Positions 9,831-18,163 of a DNA stretch of 35,972 bases are shown here, in pieces. Position 1 is the stretch's first letter. Every line of letters begins with the position of its first letter. A program made the translations under genes and the position numbers. Under the pieces are notes generated by a model. That model did no database searches, was not told the DNA's origin, and worked only from the letters and a program-made list of their open reading frames with translations. Source of the DNA: Deltaproteobacteria bacterium (GTDB taxonomy: Bacteria; Desulfobacterota; Binatia; Binatales; Binataceae); assembly GCA_003135135.1 (NCBI GenBank), contig PLDK01000028.1:1-35972 (forward strand), read 5' to 3'.

Positions 9831-10430
9831 TTGAGTCCCAAGAAAATCGCCAGGGCGCTGGCGGGTTTCGGCGCGGCCGCGCTGATTATCCTGCTGATTG
9901 CGACCGTTTGGATCGTGCGCCATCGCTCCGCCGCTCAAGTCCTGGAGACAGCGGCCGGGCTGGTCCCCGGAACTCTCCTTCGTGCGCATAATTTTCACTG
10001 GACGCAGATGAAAGCCGGCGAGCGGCAGTGGGTGCTGACCGCCGGCGAGGCAGACTACACGGCTGACAAGACCACCCTGAAGCTGATCGACGCTGTCGTG
10101 ACGATGGTCTCGTCGGACGGCAAGCCGGTGGTCGTCAACGCACCGCATGCGGATTTGACCTTGAACGGGAATCATGTGACGCGCGCGTATTTGACCGGAG
10201 GCACGGTCATCCACTTCGGCGATTATGTGCTCAGCACTGATTCCGCGACCTTCATGCCCGATGATGACAAGGTCGAAGCGCCGGGTCTCGTGACGGTCGT
10301 CGGCGACGGACTGAAAGTGACCGGGGTGGGGTTGATCGGTCACCCCAAAACGCGTGTCTTCCAGCTTAATACGCAGGTAGAGACCGTAGTCACACCGAAG
10401 AAAGATAGTGAAAAATCCAAGCAAAGTTAG
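9831..10430 (+). CDS. lptC: LPS export system membrane-anchored protein LptC
   Basis: LptC hands lipopolysaccharide from the LptBFG transporter to LptA in the periplasm. The protein has one N-terminal transmembrane helix (about residues 10-30) and then the beta-jellyroll region with AGEADYTADKTTLKLIDAVVTM and VNAPHADLTLNGNHVTRAYLTGG, the strand pattern of the LptC/YrbK family. At about 200 residues it has the family length. The TTG at 9831 is preferred over the TTG at 9825 because GGAGAG (9819-9824) is then six bases away. Its end overlaps lptA by 23 bases, so the two are coupled. The 150 bases before it contain no gene. Confidence 0.85.
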   Translation: MSPKKIARALAGFGAAALIILLIATVWIVRHRSAAQVLETAAGLVPGTLLRAHNFHWTQMKAGERQWVLTAGEADYTADKTTLKLIDAVVTMVSSDGKPVVVNAPHADLTLNGNHVTRAYLTGGTVIHFGDYVLSTDSATFMPDDDKVEAPGLVTVVGDGLKVTGVGLIGHPKTRVFQLNTQVETVVTPKKDSEKSKQS

Positions 10431-11529
10431 TCGGGCGTCGCGTATCGTCGCGACTGCGATAGTCGCAATTGCGCTCGCATCGCCGACATGGGCTCAGGAT
10501 GGCGTCAGCGCGCCGATGTCGTCGCCCGCGGGTGGTTCGGGGACGGTCGGTGATTCGATTCGCAACGAACCCGCGAATTCGGCGCCGCCAGCCGCGTCCG
10601 TTCCTCAGCCCGCCAGCAGCGACGATTCAAGCGGCGATTCGATCAGCGTGACCGGCGGAGTGCCGGGCGCGCCGCCATCTGTGCCCGCCGTTGCGACTGC
10701 TCCGGCAGAAGCGCCGGCTTCGGTACCGGCCGTGCCGGTGACCGCAGCATACGTTGCACCTGCCGCGGCGCCGTCAATTGCGGTGACTACCACGACCGCT
10801 CCTGCAGCGGCTGTCCCGGAATCAACGCCAGTGACGACCGCCGCGACAGCTCCACCGGCTGGCGCGATCGCGCCGCCGATGACGCTCGCGCCGGTGGCGG
10901 CTGATGTGCCCGCATCCGAACCTCCGGCTTCTGCGGCGAGCGCTCCCGCATCCGCGACTCCCCCAGCCAGCGCCACCACCGCACCGGCCGAGGCTGTCGC
11001 GCGGCACAAGGCGCCCAAGGCGGCCGCCGGCGGCGAGACCAAGCTCGCGTCAAATCAGCCGCAACAAGGCGGAGCGTTTGGGGGGATGCAATTCGGCAAC
11101 AACAAGGCCCCGATCGATATAAAGTCCGAGTCGATGTCGCTCGATTACCAGAATCATTCGGTCTTGTGGGTCGGAAATGTGCACGCTACCCAGGCGGATG
11201 CGCAACTTACCAGCGACCAGCTGCGGGTAAACTATCTCGACAAAGACTTCAAGCAGATGAAGGACATGGTCGCGGACGGGAACGTTCGGCTCAGTCAGGG
11301 CACGCGATGGGCCACTGGCAAGCACGGCGTAATGGACCAGATCAAGCACACCGTAGTCCTGACCGGCAGTCCGGTCGCGCATGACGGCAACGATCAGATC
11401 ACCGGCTGCAAGATCACGGTATATCTCAACACCAGCCAGAGCGTGGTCGATTGCGCTCATGCCGTACTGTTCCCGCATTCGGACGCGTCTCCGGGTGCGG
11501 GCGCGACGCCGGCCACTGCGACGGATTAG
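10408..11529 (+). CDS. lptA: LptA/OstA-domain LPS transport protein with long Pro/Ala linker
   Basis: LptA forms the periplasmic bridge for lipopolysaccharide. Here a signal peptide (residues 1-29, cleavage after TWA) is followed by about 190 residues made almost only of Ala, Pro, Ser, Thr and Val. The OstA jellyroll domain comes only at about residues 228-350, with IDIKSESMSLDYQNHSVLWV, VHATQADAQLTSDQLRVNY and MVADGNVRLSQGTRWATG. Typical LptA proteins are 170-200 residues without such a linker. Two cysteines (ITGCK and VVDCAH) could form a disulfide. The GTG start lies inside the end of lptC. lptB, which normally follows, is missing and rpoN comes directly. Assignment is firm from domain and position. 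Confidence 0.87.
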   Translation: MKNPSKVSRASRIVATAIVAIALASPTWAQDGVSAPMSSPAGGSGTVGDSIRNEPANSAPPAASVPQPASSDDSSGDSISVTGGVPGAPPSVPAVATAPAEAPASVPAVPVTAAYVAPAAAPSIAVTTTTAPAAAVPESTPVTTAATAPPAGAIAPPMTLAPVAADVPASEPPASAASAPASATPPASATTAPAEAVARHKAPKAAAGGETKLASNQPQQGGAFGGMQFGNNKAPIDIKSESMSLDYQNHSVLWVGNVHATQADAQLTSDQLRVNYLDKDFKQMKDMVADGNVRLSQGTRWATGKHGVMDQIKHTVVLTGSPVAHDGNDQITGCKITVYLNTSQSVVDCAHAVLFPHSDASPGAGATPATATD

Positions 11530-11543
11530 CAAGCAGTTCTTCG

Positions 11544-13109
11544 ATGGCGCTGGAAGTAAAACTCGGACAGGATCTGCGGCTTCGCCAGCAACTGGTGATG
11601 ACGCCGCAGCTCCAGCAGGCGATCAAAATCCTGCAGCTTTCGCTCCCTGAACTCGAAGCGATCGTGCAGTCGGAACTCGAACAGAATCCGATGCTCGAGC
11701 CGCTCGATCAGAGTCCCGCCGAAGCCGCTTCCGAATCCGCGGCGTCCGATCCCGAAGCCGCCGCCCAAGCCGACGGCGAACCGCTGCCGCCCGAGGCCGA
11801 GGACGCCGCCAGCGCAAATTCCGATGACGACTGGGAAACCGGTTCGCGCGAGGAAAAACCCGCGCCCAGCGTCGAGACCGAAGCGCGTGACGCCGCACTC
11901 GAACTCAAGGAGCTGAACAATCTCGAAAAGCTCGACTGGCGCGAATATCTCGAGACCTATTCGAACAACTGGCAGGAAAGCACGCCCCCTGATTCCGACG
12001 ACGACCATCGAAGCGCGCTCGAAAACACGCCCCTGCGCCGAAGTTCTCTCGAAGACCACATGATGTGGCAGCTGAGGCTGTCGAACCTGACCGAATCCGA
12101 CCAGCAGATCGGCGCGACCATCATCTACAATCTCAACGAAGACGGATATCTGGAGACTCCCCTCGATGAGCTGGCGGCGCAACTCGAAGTTGCGCCTGCC
12201 GAAGTCGAGCGCGTGCTGGCGTGCGTGCAGCGTTTCGATCCGCCCGGTGTCGCCGCCCGCGATCTTCGTGAATGTCTGCTCACGCAGCTGCAGAACCTGG
12301 GGATGGAAGAATCGCTGGCGGCGCGAATCGTCAGCAATCACCTGGGTTTGCTCGAGAAGCATCGCTACGCCGAAATCGCCAAGGTTCTCGGCGTGCCGGT
12401 GGAAACAGTCGGGCAGTCGGCCAAAATAATCTCGGTGCTTGAGCCCAAACCGGGACGCGACTACGGCGGCGACGAGCCAACTTACGTCGTGCCCGACGTT
12501 TATATCCACAAGGTCGGCGAGGATTACGTCGTCACGCTCAATCGCGACGCGGTGCCGCGCCTGCGCCTGGCAGGTTACTACCAGCGCGTGCTCAATGACG
12601 TGGACGTTGCGCCCGAGACGCGGGAGTATCTGCAGGAACGGCTGCGCTCGGCCCGCTGGCTGGTCAAGTCGATCTACCAGCGCCAGCAGACGATCTTCAA
12701 GGTCGCAACCTCGATCGTGAAATTTCAGCGCGCGTTCTTCGATCACGGCATCAGCCTGCTCAAACCGCTGGTGCTCAAGGATGTCGCCGAAGATATCGGG
12801 ATGCATGAATCCACGATCAGCCGCGCGACCGCCAACAAGTATGCGCATACTCCGCAGGGAATCTACGAGTTGAAGTTTTTCTTCACCTCGGGGGTGAAGG
12901 GCGCCAGCGGCGAGGACGTGAGCGCCGAGACCGTCAAGGAACAGATCCGCGGGATGGTGACGGCGGAGACTCCGCAAAATCCGCTGTCGGATCAGGCGAT
13001 CGCGGAGATGCTGCGGGTCAGGCAGATCAATATCGCGCGGCGCACGGTGGCCAAGTATCGACAGGCGCTGGGAATCCCTCCGTCGGCAAACCGCAAACAG
13101 ATCGGATGA
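11544..13109 (+). CDS. rpoN: RNA polymerase sigma-54 factor
   Basis: A 521-residue sigma54. Region I is at the N-terminus (LGQDLRLRQQLVMTPQLQQAIKILQLS in register, Gln/Leu rich), followed by a long acidic region II (about residues 45-125). The core-binding and helix-turn-helix regions follow, and the RpoN box ARRTVAKYRQ lies at residues 498-507, which reads the -24 element. Sigma54 needs AAA+ activators and controls nitrogen, motility and stress genes. None of its activators is in the window, but a sigma54-like promoter lies at 2260-2276. The ATG at 11544 gives the family N-terminus; an ORF upstream of it overlaps lptA and is not used. hpf and ptsN follow, as in many proteobacteria. Confidence 0.96.
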   Translation: MALEVKLGQDLRLRQQLVMTPQLQQAIKILQLSLPELEAIVQSELEQNPMLEPLDQSPAEAASESAASDPEAAAQADGEPLPPEAEDAASANSDDDWETGSREEKPAPSVETEARDAALELKELNNLEKLDWREYLETYSNNWQESTPPDSDDDHRSALENTPLRRSSLEDHMMWQLRLSNLTESDQQIGATIIYNLNEDGYLETPLDELAAQLEVAPAEVERVLACVQRFDPPGVAARDLRECLLTQLQNLGMEESLAARIVSNHLGLLEKHRYAEIAKVLGVPVETVGQSAKIISVLEPKPGRDYGGDEPTYVVPDVYIHKVGEDYVVTLNRDAVPRLRLAGYYQRVLNDVDVAPETREYLQERLRSARWLVKSIYQRQQTIFKVATSIVKFQRAFFDHGISLLKPLVLKDVAEDIGMHESTISRATANKYAHTPQGIYELKFFFTSGVKGASGEDVSAETVKEQIRGMVTAETPQNPLSDQAIAEMLRVRQINIARRTVAKYRQALGIPPSANRKQIG

Positions 13110-13163
13110 CCGGTCCGTGCGCGGGCAGTGAAAAACGAAAAACGAAGAGATGAAACAAGCAAG

Positions 13164-13589
13164 ATGAGCAAAATCGACAAACAGGGAAAGCGCGGCCGGG
13201 CGATAGCCCGAAAGGTGCGGCGCGCGGCGCGGATCGCGGGCGCTCCGGCGACTCAAGTAACGGTGACGTTTCGTCACGTCGAGCCAACCGATGCGCTCCG
13301 GCTGTACGCGGAACGAAAATTCGCGCACGTCGGCAAGTTGATCAAACGGGCCTGTCAGGCTCACCTGATTCTCACGGTTGACAAATACCGGCAGCACGGC
13401 GAAGTTACTGTCCAATCCGGGCGCCTGTCAGTGAGCGCGCAGGAAGAAACCAAGGATCTTTACTCGGTGATCGATCTGCTCGCCGACAACGTCGGACGCC
13501 AACTGAAGAAGCACCTGGAAAAATCCAAGGCGAAGAAAGTCAGATCGCCCTCGACCGGCGAGGTCCTTAGCTCCGGCGAGGAAACTTGA
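13164..13589 (+). CDS. hpf: ribosome hibernation-promoting factor, short type, with basic N-terminal extension
   Basis: The HPF/YfiA domain runs from VTVTFRHVEPTDALRLYAERK to LYSVIDLLADNVGRQLKKHLEK. It binds the decoding site of the 30S subunit and silences ribosomes in stationary phase. The C-terminal dimerisation domain of long HPF is absent, so this is the short form that usually acts with a partner. Ahead of the domain lies an unusual basic stretch of about 30 residues (KQGKRGRAIARKVRRAARIAG). The ATG at 13164 is my choice; a GTG at 13128 would add 12 more residues, and a GTG within the domain start would remove the extension. It follows rpoN by 54 bases, the usual order. Confidence 0.88.
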   Translation: MSKIDKQGKRGRAIARKVRRAARIAGAPATQVTVTFRHVEPTDALRLYAERKFAHVGKLIKRACQAHLILTVDKYRQHGEVTVQSGRLSVSAQEETKDLYSVIDLLADNVGRQLKKHLEKSKAKKVRSPSTGEVLSSGEET

Positions 13590-13752
13590 TTCGCGGCAGT
13601 CTCGCGCTTCGCCAATGCGCTGCGGCGAGCTGTATTTGCAATCGGGAGCGGCAACCGCAACGAATTCAAAACCGTTAACCGCCAAGCCATTCGAACGTAA
13701 CGGCATGTTTTGATTTTGATTTTTCACTTTTTCACCGGACCTGGACGACTAG

Positions 13753-14214
13753 ATGAAAATTACCGATATCCTCAGCCCTGACATGGTCATTGCCGACTTG
13801 AAGGGCGCCACCAAGCCCGACGTCTTGAATGAACTGGCGAAAGCGCTGGCCGCCAATTGCAAAGAGATCAAGCTCGCTGACCTGACCGCGGTGCTCGCGG
13901 AGCGCGAGCGGCTGGGCTCGACGGCGATCGGCGACGGAATCGCGATCCCGCACGGTAAGCTGCGCGGCGTGACCAAGATAATCGGAGTGTTCGGCCGCCA
14001 TGCTCAGGGAGTCAATTTCGATTCGCTCGACGGCGGCCCGTCGCAACTATTCTTCGTGCTGGTCGCGCCGGAGGATTCCGCCAGCCTGCATCTGAAAGCC
14101 CTCGCGCGGGTGTCGCGATTGCTTAAAGACGGGGCTTTTCGAAGCCGCCTGCTCGCGGCCAAGGACAGCGCCGAGCTGTATTCCCTGATCAAGGAAGAAG
14201 ACAACAAGTACTGA
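13753..14214 (+). CDS. ptsN: nitrogen-PTS EIIA protein
   Basis: PtsN (EIIA-Ntr) is a regulatory phosphocarrier linking phosphoenolpyruvate and nitrogen status to potassium transport and other targets. The 153-residue protein is full length. The phosphorylated histidine is His67 in GIAIPHGK, and the ERERLGSTAIGDG segment before it is characteristic. The downstream QLFFVLVAPEDSASLHLKALARVSRLL also fits. It is separated from hpf by 163 bases with no gene and lies 48 bases before rapZ. HPr is encoded 5.4 kb away at 19.6 kb; the enzyme I that would charge them is not in this window. Confidence 0.94.
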   Translation: MKITDILSPDMVIADLKGATKPDVLNELAKALAANCKEIKLADLTAVLAERERLGSTAIGDGIAIPHGKLRGVTKIIGVFGRHAQGVNFDSLDGGPSQLFFVLVAPEDSASLHLKALARVSRLLKDGAFRSRLLAAKDSAELYSLIKEEDNKY

Positions 14215-14262
14215 GACGACGAATCGCGTCCGCCTTATGCCGCGGCACAAAGCCAGAGCCCG

Positions 14263-15138
14263 ATGAGCTCGCCTCAGCCACCTCGCCTGATAATAGTTAC
14301 CGGTGTCTCAGGATCGGGACGCGCATCTGCGATGCGTGTGCTCGAGGATCTCGGCTTCTACTGCGTCGATAATCTCCCGGTTGCGCTGGCGCCCAATGTC
14401 GCGATGCTCGCCGCGGGACGCGATCCCGCTCTACGCGGCGTCGCGCTCGGGGTGGACTCGCGCGAACGGCTGTTCTTCCCGCAATGGCCGCGGGTATTCG
14501 CGGAACTCGATGCCGCCGGAATCTATCCCGAAGTGATTTTTCTTGACGCGTCCGACGACGTGCTCGCGCGCCGCTACTCTGAGAGCCGCCGGCCGCATCC
14601 GATGGCTGCAAGCGGAGCGACTGTCGCCGAGAGCATTCGCCGCGAACGTCTCGCGCTGGCCGAGATGCGCGAGCGGGCCGACCGGGTGATCGATACGACC
14701 GCGCTCACGGTCCACGAACTGCGCGAGGTGGTCACCGCGGCCGTGCTGGGCGCGGGCGCGGGATCCAGGATGTCGATATCGATAGTTTCTTTTGGTTACA
14801 AGTACGGATTGCCGGTCGGGATGGACGTCGTGCTCGACGTGCGGTTTATTCCCAATCCGTTCTTTGTCCCCGAGCTGCGGCCGCTCACCGGATTGGATCC
14901 GCGCGTGCGCGAGTACGTGATGGCGCAGCCGGAGTCGCAGCGCTTTATCGACGAGGTCGGCCGTCTTTCTGATTTTCTGATTCCGCTGTATCAGCGCGAA
15001 GGCAAGAGTTACCTGACGGTCGGTCTCGGATGCACCGGCGGACGGCATCGCTCTCCCGTGCTCGCGCGCGAGCTGATGAAGCGGCTCGAGAGTGGTGGCT
15101 TCGAGAGCAGCGTGCGCGACCATGACATCGCGCGTTAG
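14263..15138 (+). CDS. rapZ: RapZ/YvcJ family protein with altered P-loop
   Basis: RapZ proteins bind nucleotides with an N-terminal P-loop domain and RNA or metabolites with the C-terminal half. In enterobacteria they steer small RNAs that control glucosamine-6-phosphate synthase. This 291-residue protein aligns along its length: VLEDLGFYCVDNLPV, VIFLDASDDVLARRYSESRRPHP, SFGYKYGLPVGMDVVLDVRFIPNPF and LTVGLGCTGGRHRSPV. The Walker A, however, reads GVSGSGRASA: the lysine is Arg20 (CGC at 14320-14322) and the next Ser/Thr is Ala21. That should weaken ATP/GTP binding or hydrolysis. The C-terminal GCTGG.HRS signature is intact. It follows ptsN, its usual neighbour; hprK, often between hpf and rapZ in deltaproteobacteria, is missing. 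Confidence 0.92.
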   Translation: MSSPQPPRLIIVTGVSGSGRASAMRVLEDLGFYCVDNLPVALAPNVAMLAAGRDPALRGVALGVDSRERLFFPQWPRVFAELDAAGIYPEVIFLDASDDVLARRYSESRRPHPMAASGATVAESIRRERLALAEMRERADRVIDTTALTVHELREVVTAAVLGAGAGSRMSISIVSFGYKYGLPVGMDVVLDVRFIPNPFFVPELRPLTGLDPRVREYVMAQPESQRFIDEVGRLSDFLIPLYQREGKSYLTVGLGCTGGRHRSPVLARELMKRLESGGFESSVRDHDIAR

Positions 15139-15153
15139 CTGCCGGCGGCGCGC

Positions 15154-15936
15154 CTAGTTCATGATGCTGCCGCAATCGACGTTCATCGTCTGCCCGGTGA
15201 CTCCCGCCGACAAATCGAGCGCGAGGAATAGCGCGACGCGCGCGACTTCCTCCTCTGTCGCCATTCTGTTCATCGCGGCCTGCGACACGAACTGACCGCG
15301 TATTTGCTCGTACGGTCGCTTGAGGGCCTCGGCCCGCGCGCGCATCACGCGTTCGATTCGTTCGCCCTCGATTGCGCCGGGGCAAATGCAGTTGCATCGG
15401 ATTCCACGCTGACCCCATTCGCCGGCCACCGTTTGCGTCAGTCCGATCATTGCCCACTTCGCCGCCGCGTACGGCGAGCGCATCGGAAAACCGCGCCGTC
15501 CCGCGCCGGACGAGATGTTGATGATATTGCCGCAGCCCTGCTTGTCCATGACCGGCAGCACGGCGCGAGTTGCGAGCCACGTTCCGGTCAAGTCGATATC
15601 GAGCGTCTCCTGCCATTCGGCGAGCGACATATCGGTGATCCGCTTGGTCGGTCCCGAGATACCGGCGTTGTTGACGAGAATGTCGATGCGGCCGAATGCC
15701 TTCATCGTCTCGTCTGCCATCTTTGCGCAGTCGGCTTCCCTGGAAACGTCGGTGCACACGTAAATCGCGCGGGCGCCGATGCGCTCGAGTTCGGCGCAGG
15801 TCTGCTTCATCGGTTCGATCGAACGCGCCGCGATTACAATTTTCACGCCGGCTGCCCCGTACTTCAGCGCGATCTGTTTGCCGATTCCGTAGCCGCCGCC
15901 GGTGATGATTGCGACTTTATCCGAGAGTTCGTTCAT
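15154..15936 (-). CDS. short-chain dehydrogenase/reductase
   Basis: A classical 260-residue SDR. The nucleotide site is TGGGYGIG (residues 12-19), with Asp63 of the CTDV segment for adenine and NNAG at 89-92. The catalytic set is Ser142 or 143, Tyr156 and Lys160 (YAAAK). Arg38 in the IAARS segment suggests a preference for NADP. The substrate loop CPGAIEGERIERVMRAR is of the type seen in 3-oxoacyl-ACP reductase-like and alcohol-oxidising SDRs, but the substrate cannot be named. It is convergent with rapZ, with only 15 bases between the stops, and has no functional tie to it. Confidence 0.85.
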   Translation of the reverse strand: MNELSDKVAIITGGGYGIGKQIALKYGAAGVKIVIAARSIEPMKQTCAELERIGARAIYVCTDVSREADCAKMADETMKAFGRIDILVNNAGISGPTKRITDMSLAEWQETLDIDLTGTWLATRAVLPVMDKQGCGNIINISSGAGRRGFPMRSPYAAAKWAMIGLTQTVAGEWGQRGIRCNCICPGAIEGERIERVMRARAEALKRPYEQIRGQFVSQAAMNRMATEEEVARVALFLALDLSAGVTGQTMNVDCGSIMN

Positions 15937-16066
15937 GGAAATGATCTATTCCTTGGCGATTTCGGGAGTCGATCGCTGCGCCGACTTTAATAGCATCGTG
16001 ACGCGCCTACAACGCGCGCGCAAAGCCTTGTCTTAATCCGTTGCCGCCCAATATCATTGAGGGCTC

Positions 16067-16771
16067 ATGGCCGCCGTCAATCCAATCGGGACTCAAGCAC
16101 CCAAGCCGAGCGCAAACGGCTCGATGCTGACGAACATTCTCAAGATCGCGATAATCGCGACCCTGCTTGGCGGCTCAATCTGGCTTCTGATTGCGCACTC
16201 CGAATGGTTCACCCAACCCGCATTGGTCAAAGCCCAGGTGATTCAGTGGGGCGCGTGGGGGCCGGTCGTTTATATGCTGCTGTACGCGGTGGGGCCGTCG
16301 TTCCTGGTGCCCGGCGCGGTGATGACTATCGCGGGCGGACTGGCGTTTGGCACCAAGTGGGGATCGGTGTACTCGCTCATCGGCGGCGATGTAGGCGCGC
16401 TGGTAGCGTTTGCGGCGGGAAGGTTTCTCGGCAAGTCGTTCGTCGAGCGGGTCGTCGGCCAGCGATTCGAGTCGATGCTGCGCAGAATCGCGAAGCACGG
16501 TTTCCAGATAATCCTGTACCTGCGGATGGTCCCCGTGATTCCGTACAACGCGCTGAACCTGCTGGCGGGCGCGTCTCCGATCACGTTTCACGATTACTTC
16601 TGGGCGACGATGATCGGCATGATTCCCGGGACGATCCTATTCGCCTTTTTGGGCGACGCGCTATGGCATCCGCTCTCGCTGCGGTTCTTCCTTGCGCTGT
16701 TGCTGATCGGCGCGTCGGTCGGATGCGGTGAGATCTACCGGCGCTGGTCGCGCGTCAAAATCGACGAGTAG
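16067..16771 (+). CDS. TVP38/TMEM64 (DedA-like, VTT domain) membrane protein
   Basis: A 234-residue inner-membrane protein with about five or six hydrophobic segments. The VTT domain hallmarks are the GRFLGKSF segment at residues 118-125 and LRMVPVIPYNALNLLAG at 152-168, the re-entrant and signature region. Relatives scramble or flip phospholipids or carry undecaprenyl phosphate; which lipid this protein handles is not known. The ATG start is preceded by no strong ribosome site. It ends 21 bases from the convergent ahcY gene, so there is hardly room for a separate terminator. Confidence 0.85.
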   Translation: MAAVNPIGTQAPKPSANGSMLTNILKIAIIATLLGGSIWLLIAHSEWFTQPALVKAQVIQWGAWGPVVYMLLYAVGPSFLVPGAVMTIAGGLAFGTKWGSVYSLIGGDVGALVAFAAGRFLGKSFVERVVGQRFESMLRRIAKHGFQIILYLRMVPVIPYNALNLLAGASPITFHDYFWATMIGMIPGTILFAFLGDALWHPLSLRFFLALLLIGASVGCGEIYRRWSRVKIDE

Positions 16772-16792
16772 CGATCAAGCGGCGTCAGCCGG

Positions 16793-18118
16793 CTAGGTAC
16801 CGGATTCCCAGCTTGCCAGGTATTTGCGCTGCTCGGCGGTCAGCGTGTCGATCTTGAGGCTCATCGCGGCCAGCTTCACGCCGGCGATTTCCTGCTCGAT
16901 CTCGACCGGCACCTCGTGAACCTTGACCGAGAGCTGCGCGCCCTTTGCCACCCATTCCGACGCCATCGCCTGCGTCGCGAAACTCATGTCCATGACCTGC
17001 GCGGGATGGCCTTCGGCGCACGCGAGGTTGACCAGCCGGCCCTCGCCGAGGAGATAGACGATGCGCCCGTTGGACAAATGATACGCGTCGATGTTGCGGG
17101 TGACGTCGCGATCGACCTTTTTCGCGGCGTCGTTGAGGTAAGCGACGTCGATCTCGATGTCGAAATGGCCCGAGTTGCTGAGGAACGCGCCATCCTTCAT
17201 CAGGCCGAAATGCGCGGAAGTGAGCACGTGCTTGTCGCCGGTCGCGGTGATGAAAATATCGCCGACTTTCGCCGCCTCGGCCATCTTCATCACGCGGAAT
17301 CCGTCCATCGCGGCTTCCAGCGCGCGTATCGCGTCGACTTCCGTGACGATTACGTCGGCGCCAAGCCCGCGCGCGCGTGACGCGATGCCGCGGCCGCAAT
17401 AACCGTAGCCCGCCACCACCACGACCGAGCCCGCGATTAGAACCCCGGTAGCGCGGATGATGCCGTCAAGCGTGGACTGTCCGGTGCCATAACGATTGTC
17501 GAACAGATGCTTGGTCTGTGCGTCGTTGACCGCGACCACCGGAATCTTGAGCGCGCCATCCTTGGCCATCGCGCGCAGCCGGATTACTCCCGTGGTCGTT
17601 TCCTCCATGCTTGCCTTGACGCCGCCGGCATGGCTGGCGAACTCGGTGTGAAGCAGGCTGACCAGGTCGGCGCCGTCGTCCATCGTAATCGTCGGACGGC
17701 GTTCGAGCACGGCCCGCAGATGGCCGTAGTAGGTGTCGCGATCTTCGCCGTGGATGGCGAAGGTGGGGATGCCGTACTGATCGACGAGTGCTGCCGCCAC
17801 GTCATCCTGCGTCGAGAGCGGGTTGGACGCGCAGGCGAGCACTTCGGCGCCGCCCGCCTTCAGGGCGCGCAGCAGGTTGGCGGTCTCGCAGGTGATATGC
17901 AGGCAGGCGCCCAGCCGCTGGCCCTTGAGCGGCAGTTCTTTCGCGAATCGCTCGCGCAGCCGGCGCAGCACGGGCATCTGTTTGTCGGCCCATTCGATTC
18001 GCTTGCGTCCGGCCTCCGCGAGTCCGAGGTCATGCACGTCGAAGTCGCGTCCGTTTCCGTTGGCGCGGGATTTGGGAATTGCTTTGAGCTTTCTTGCCGT
18101 CGTGGCCATCGTGTTCAA
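16793..18118 (-). CDS. ahcY: adenosylhomocysteinase
   Basis: Splits S-adenosylhomocysteine into adenosine and homocysteine, removing the product inhibitor of methyltransferases. The sequence shows [24 protein letters not shown] and [24 protein letters not shown], covering the substrate and catalytic Lys/Asp residues. GYGYCGRG forms the NAD site and HFDIEIDV follows it. The GTGQS and YGYCGRG variants and the lack of the 40-residue insert of proteobacterial long forms place it with the archaeal/Thermotoga-like branch. There are about 25 extra N-terminal residues, Lys/Arg rich; a second ATG at 18109 is possible. It lies 45 bases after metK in the same direction, so the SAM cycle genes form an operon. 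Confidence 0.95.
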   Translation of the reverse strand: MNTMATTARKLKAIPKSRANGNGRDFDVHDLGLAEAGRKRIEWADKQMPVLRRLRERFAKELPLKGQRLGACLHITCETANLLRALKAGGAEVLACASNPLSTQDDVAAALVDQYGIPTFAIHGEDRDTYYGHLRAVLERRPTITMDDGADLVSLLHTEFASHAGGVKASMEETTTGVIRLRAMAKDGALKIPVVAVNDAQTKHLFDNRYGTGQSTLDGIIRATGVLIAGSVVVVAGYGYCGRGIASRARGLGADVIVTEVDAIRALEAAMDGFRVMKMAEAAKVGDIFITATGDKHVLTSAHFGLMKDGAFLSNSGHFDIEIDVAYLNDAAKKVDRDVTRNIDAYHLSNGRIVYLLGEGRLVNLACAEGHPAQVMDMSFATQAMASEWVAKGAQLSVKVHEVPVEIEQEIAGVKLAAMSLKIDTLTAEQRKYLASWESGT

Positions 18119-18163
18119 ACTCCGAAAGTTTCTGTCTGGTTTGATGGAGAGCGCGGGGCGCTA

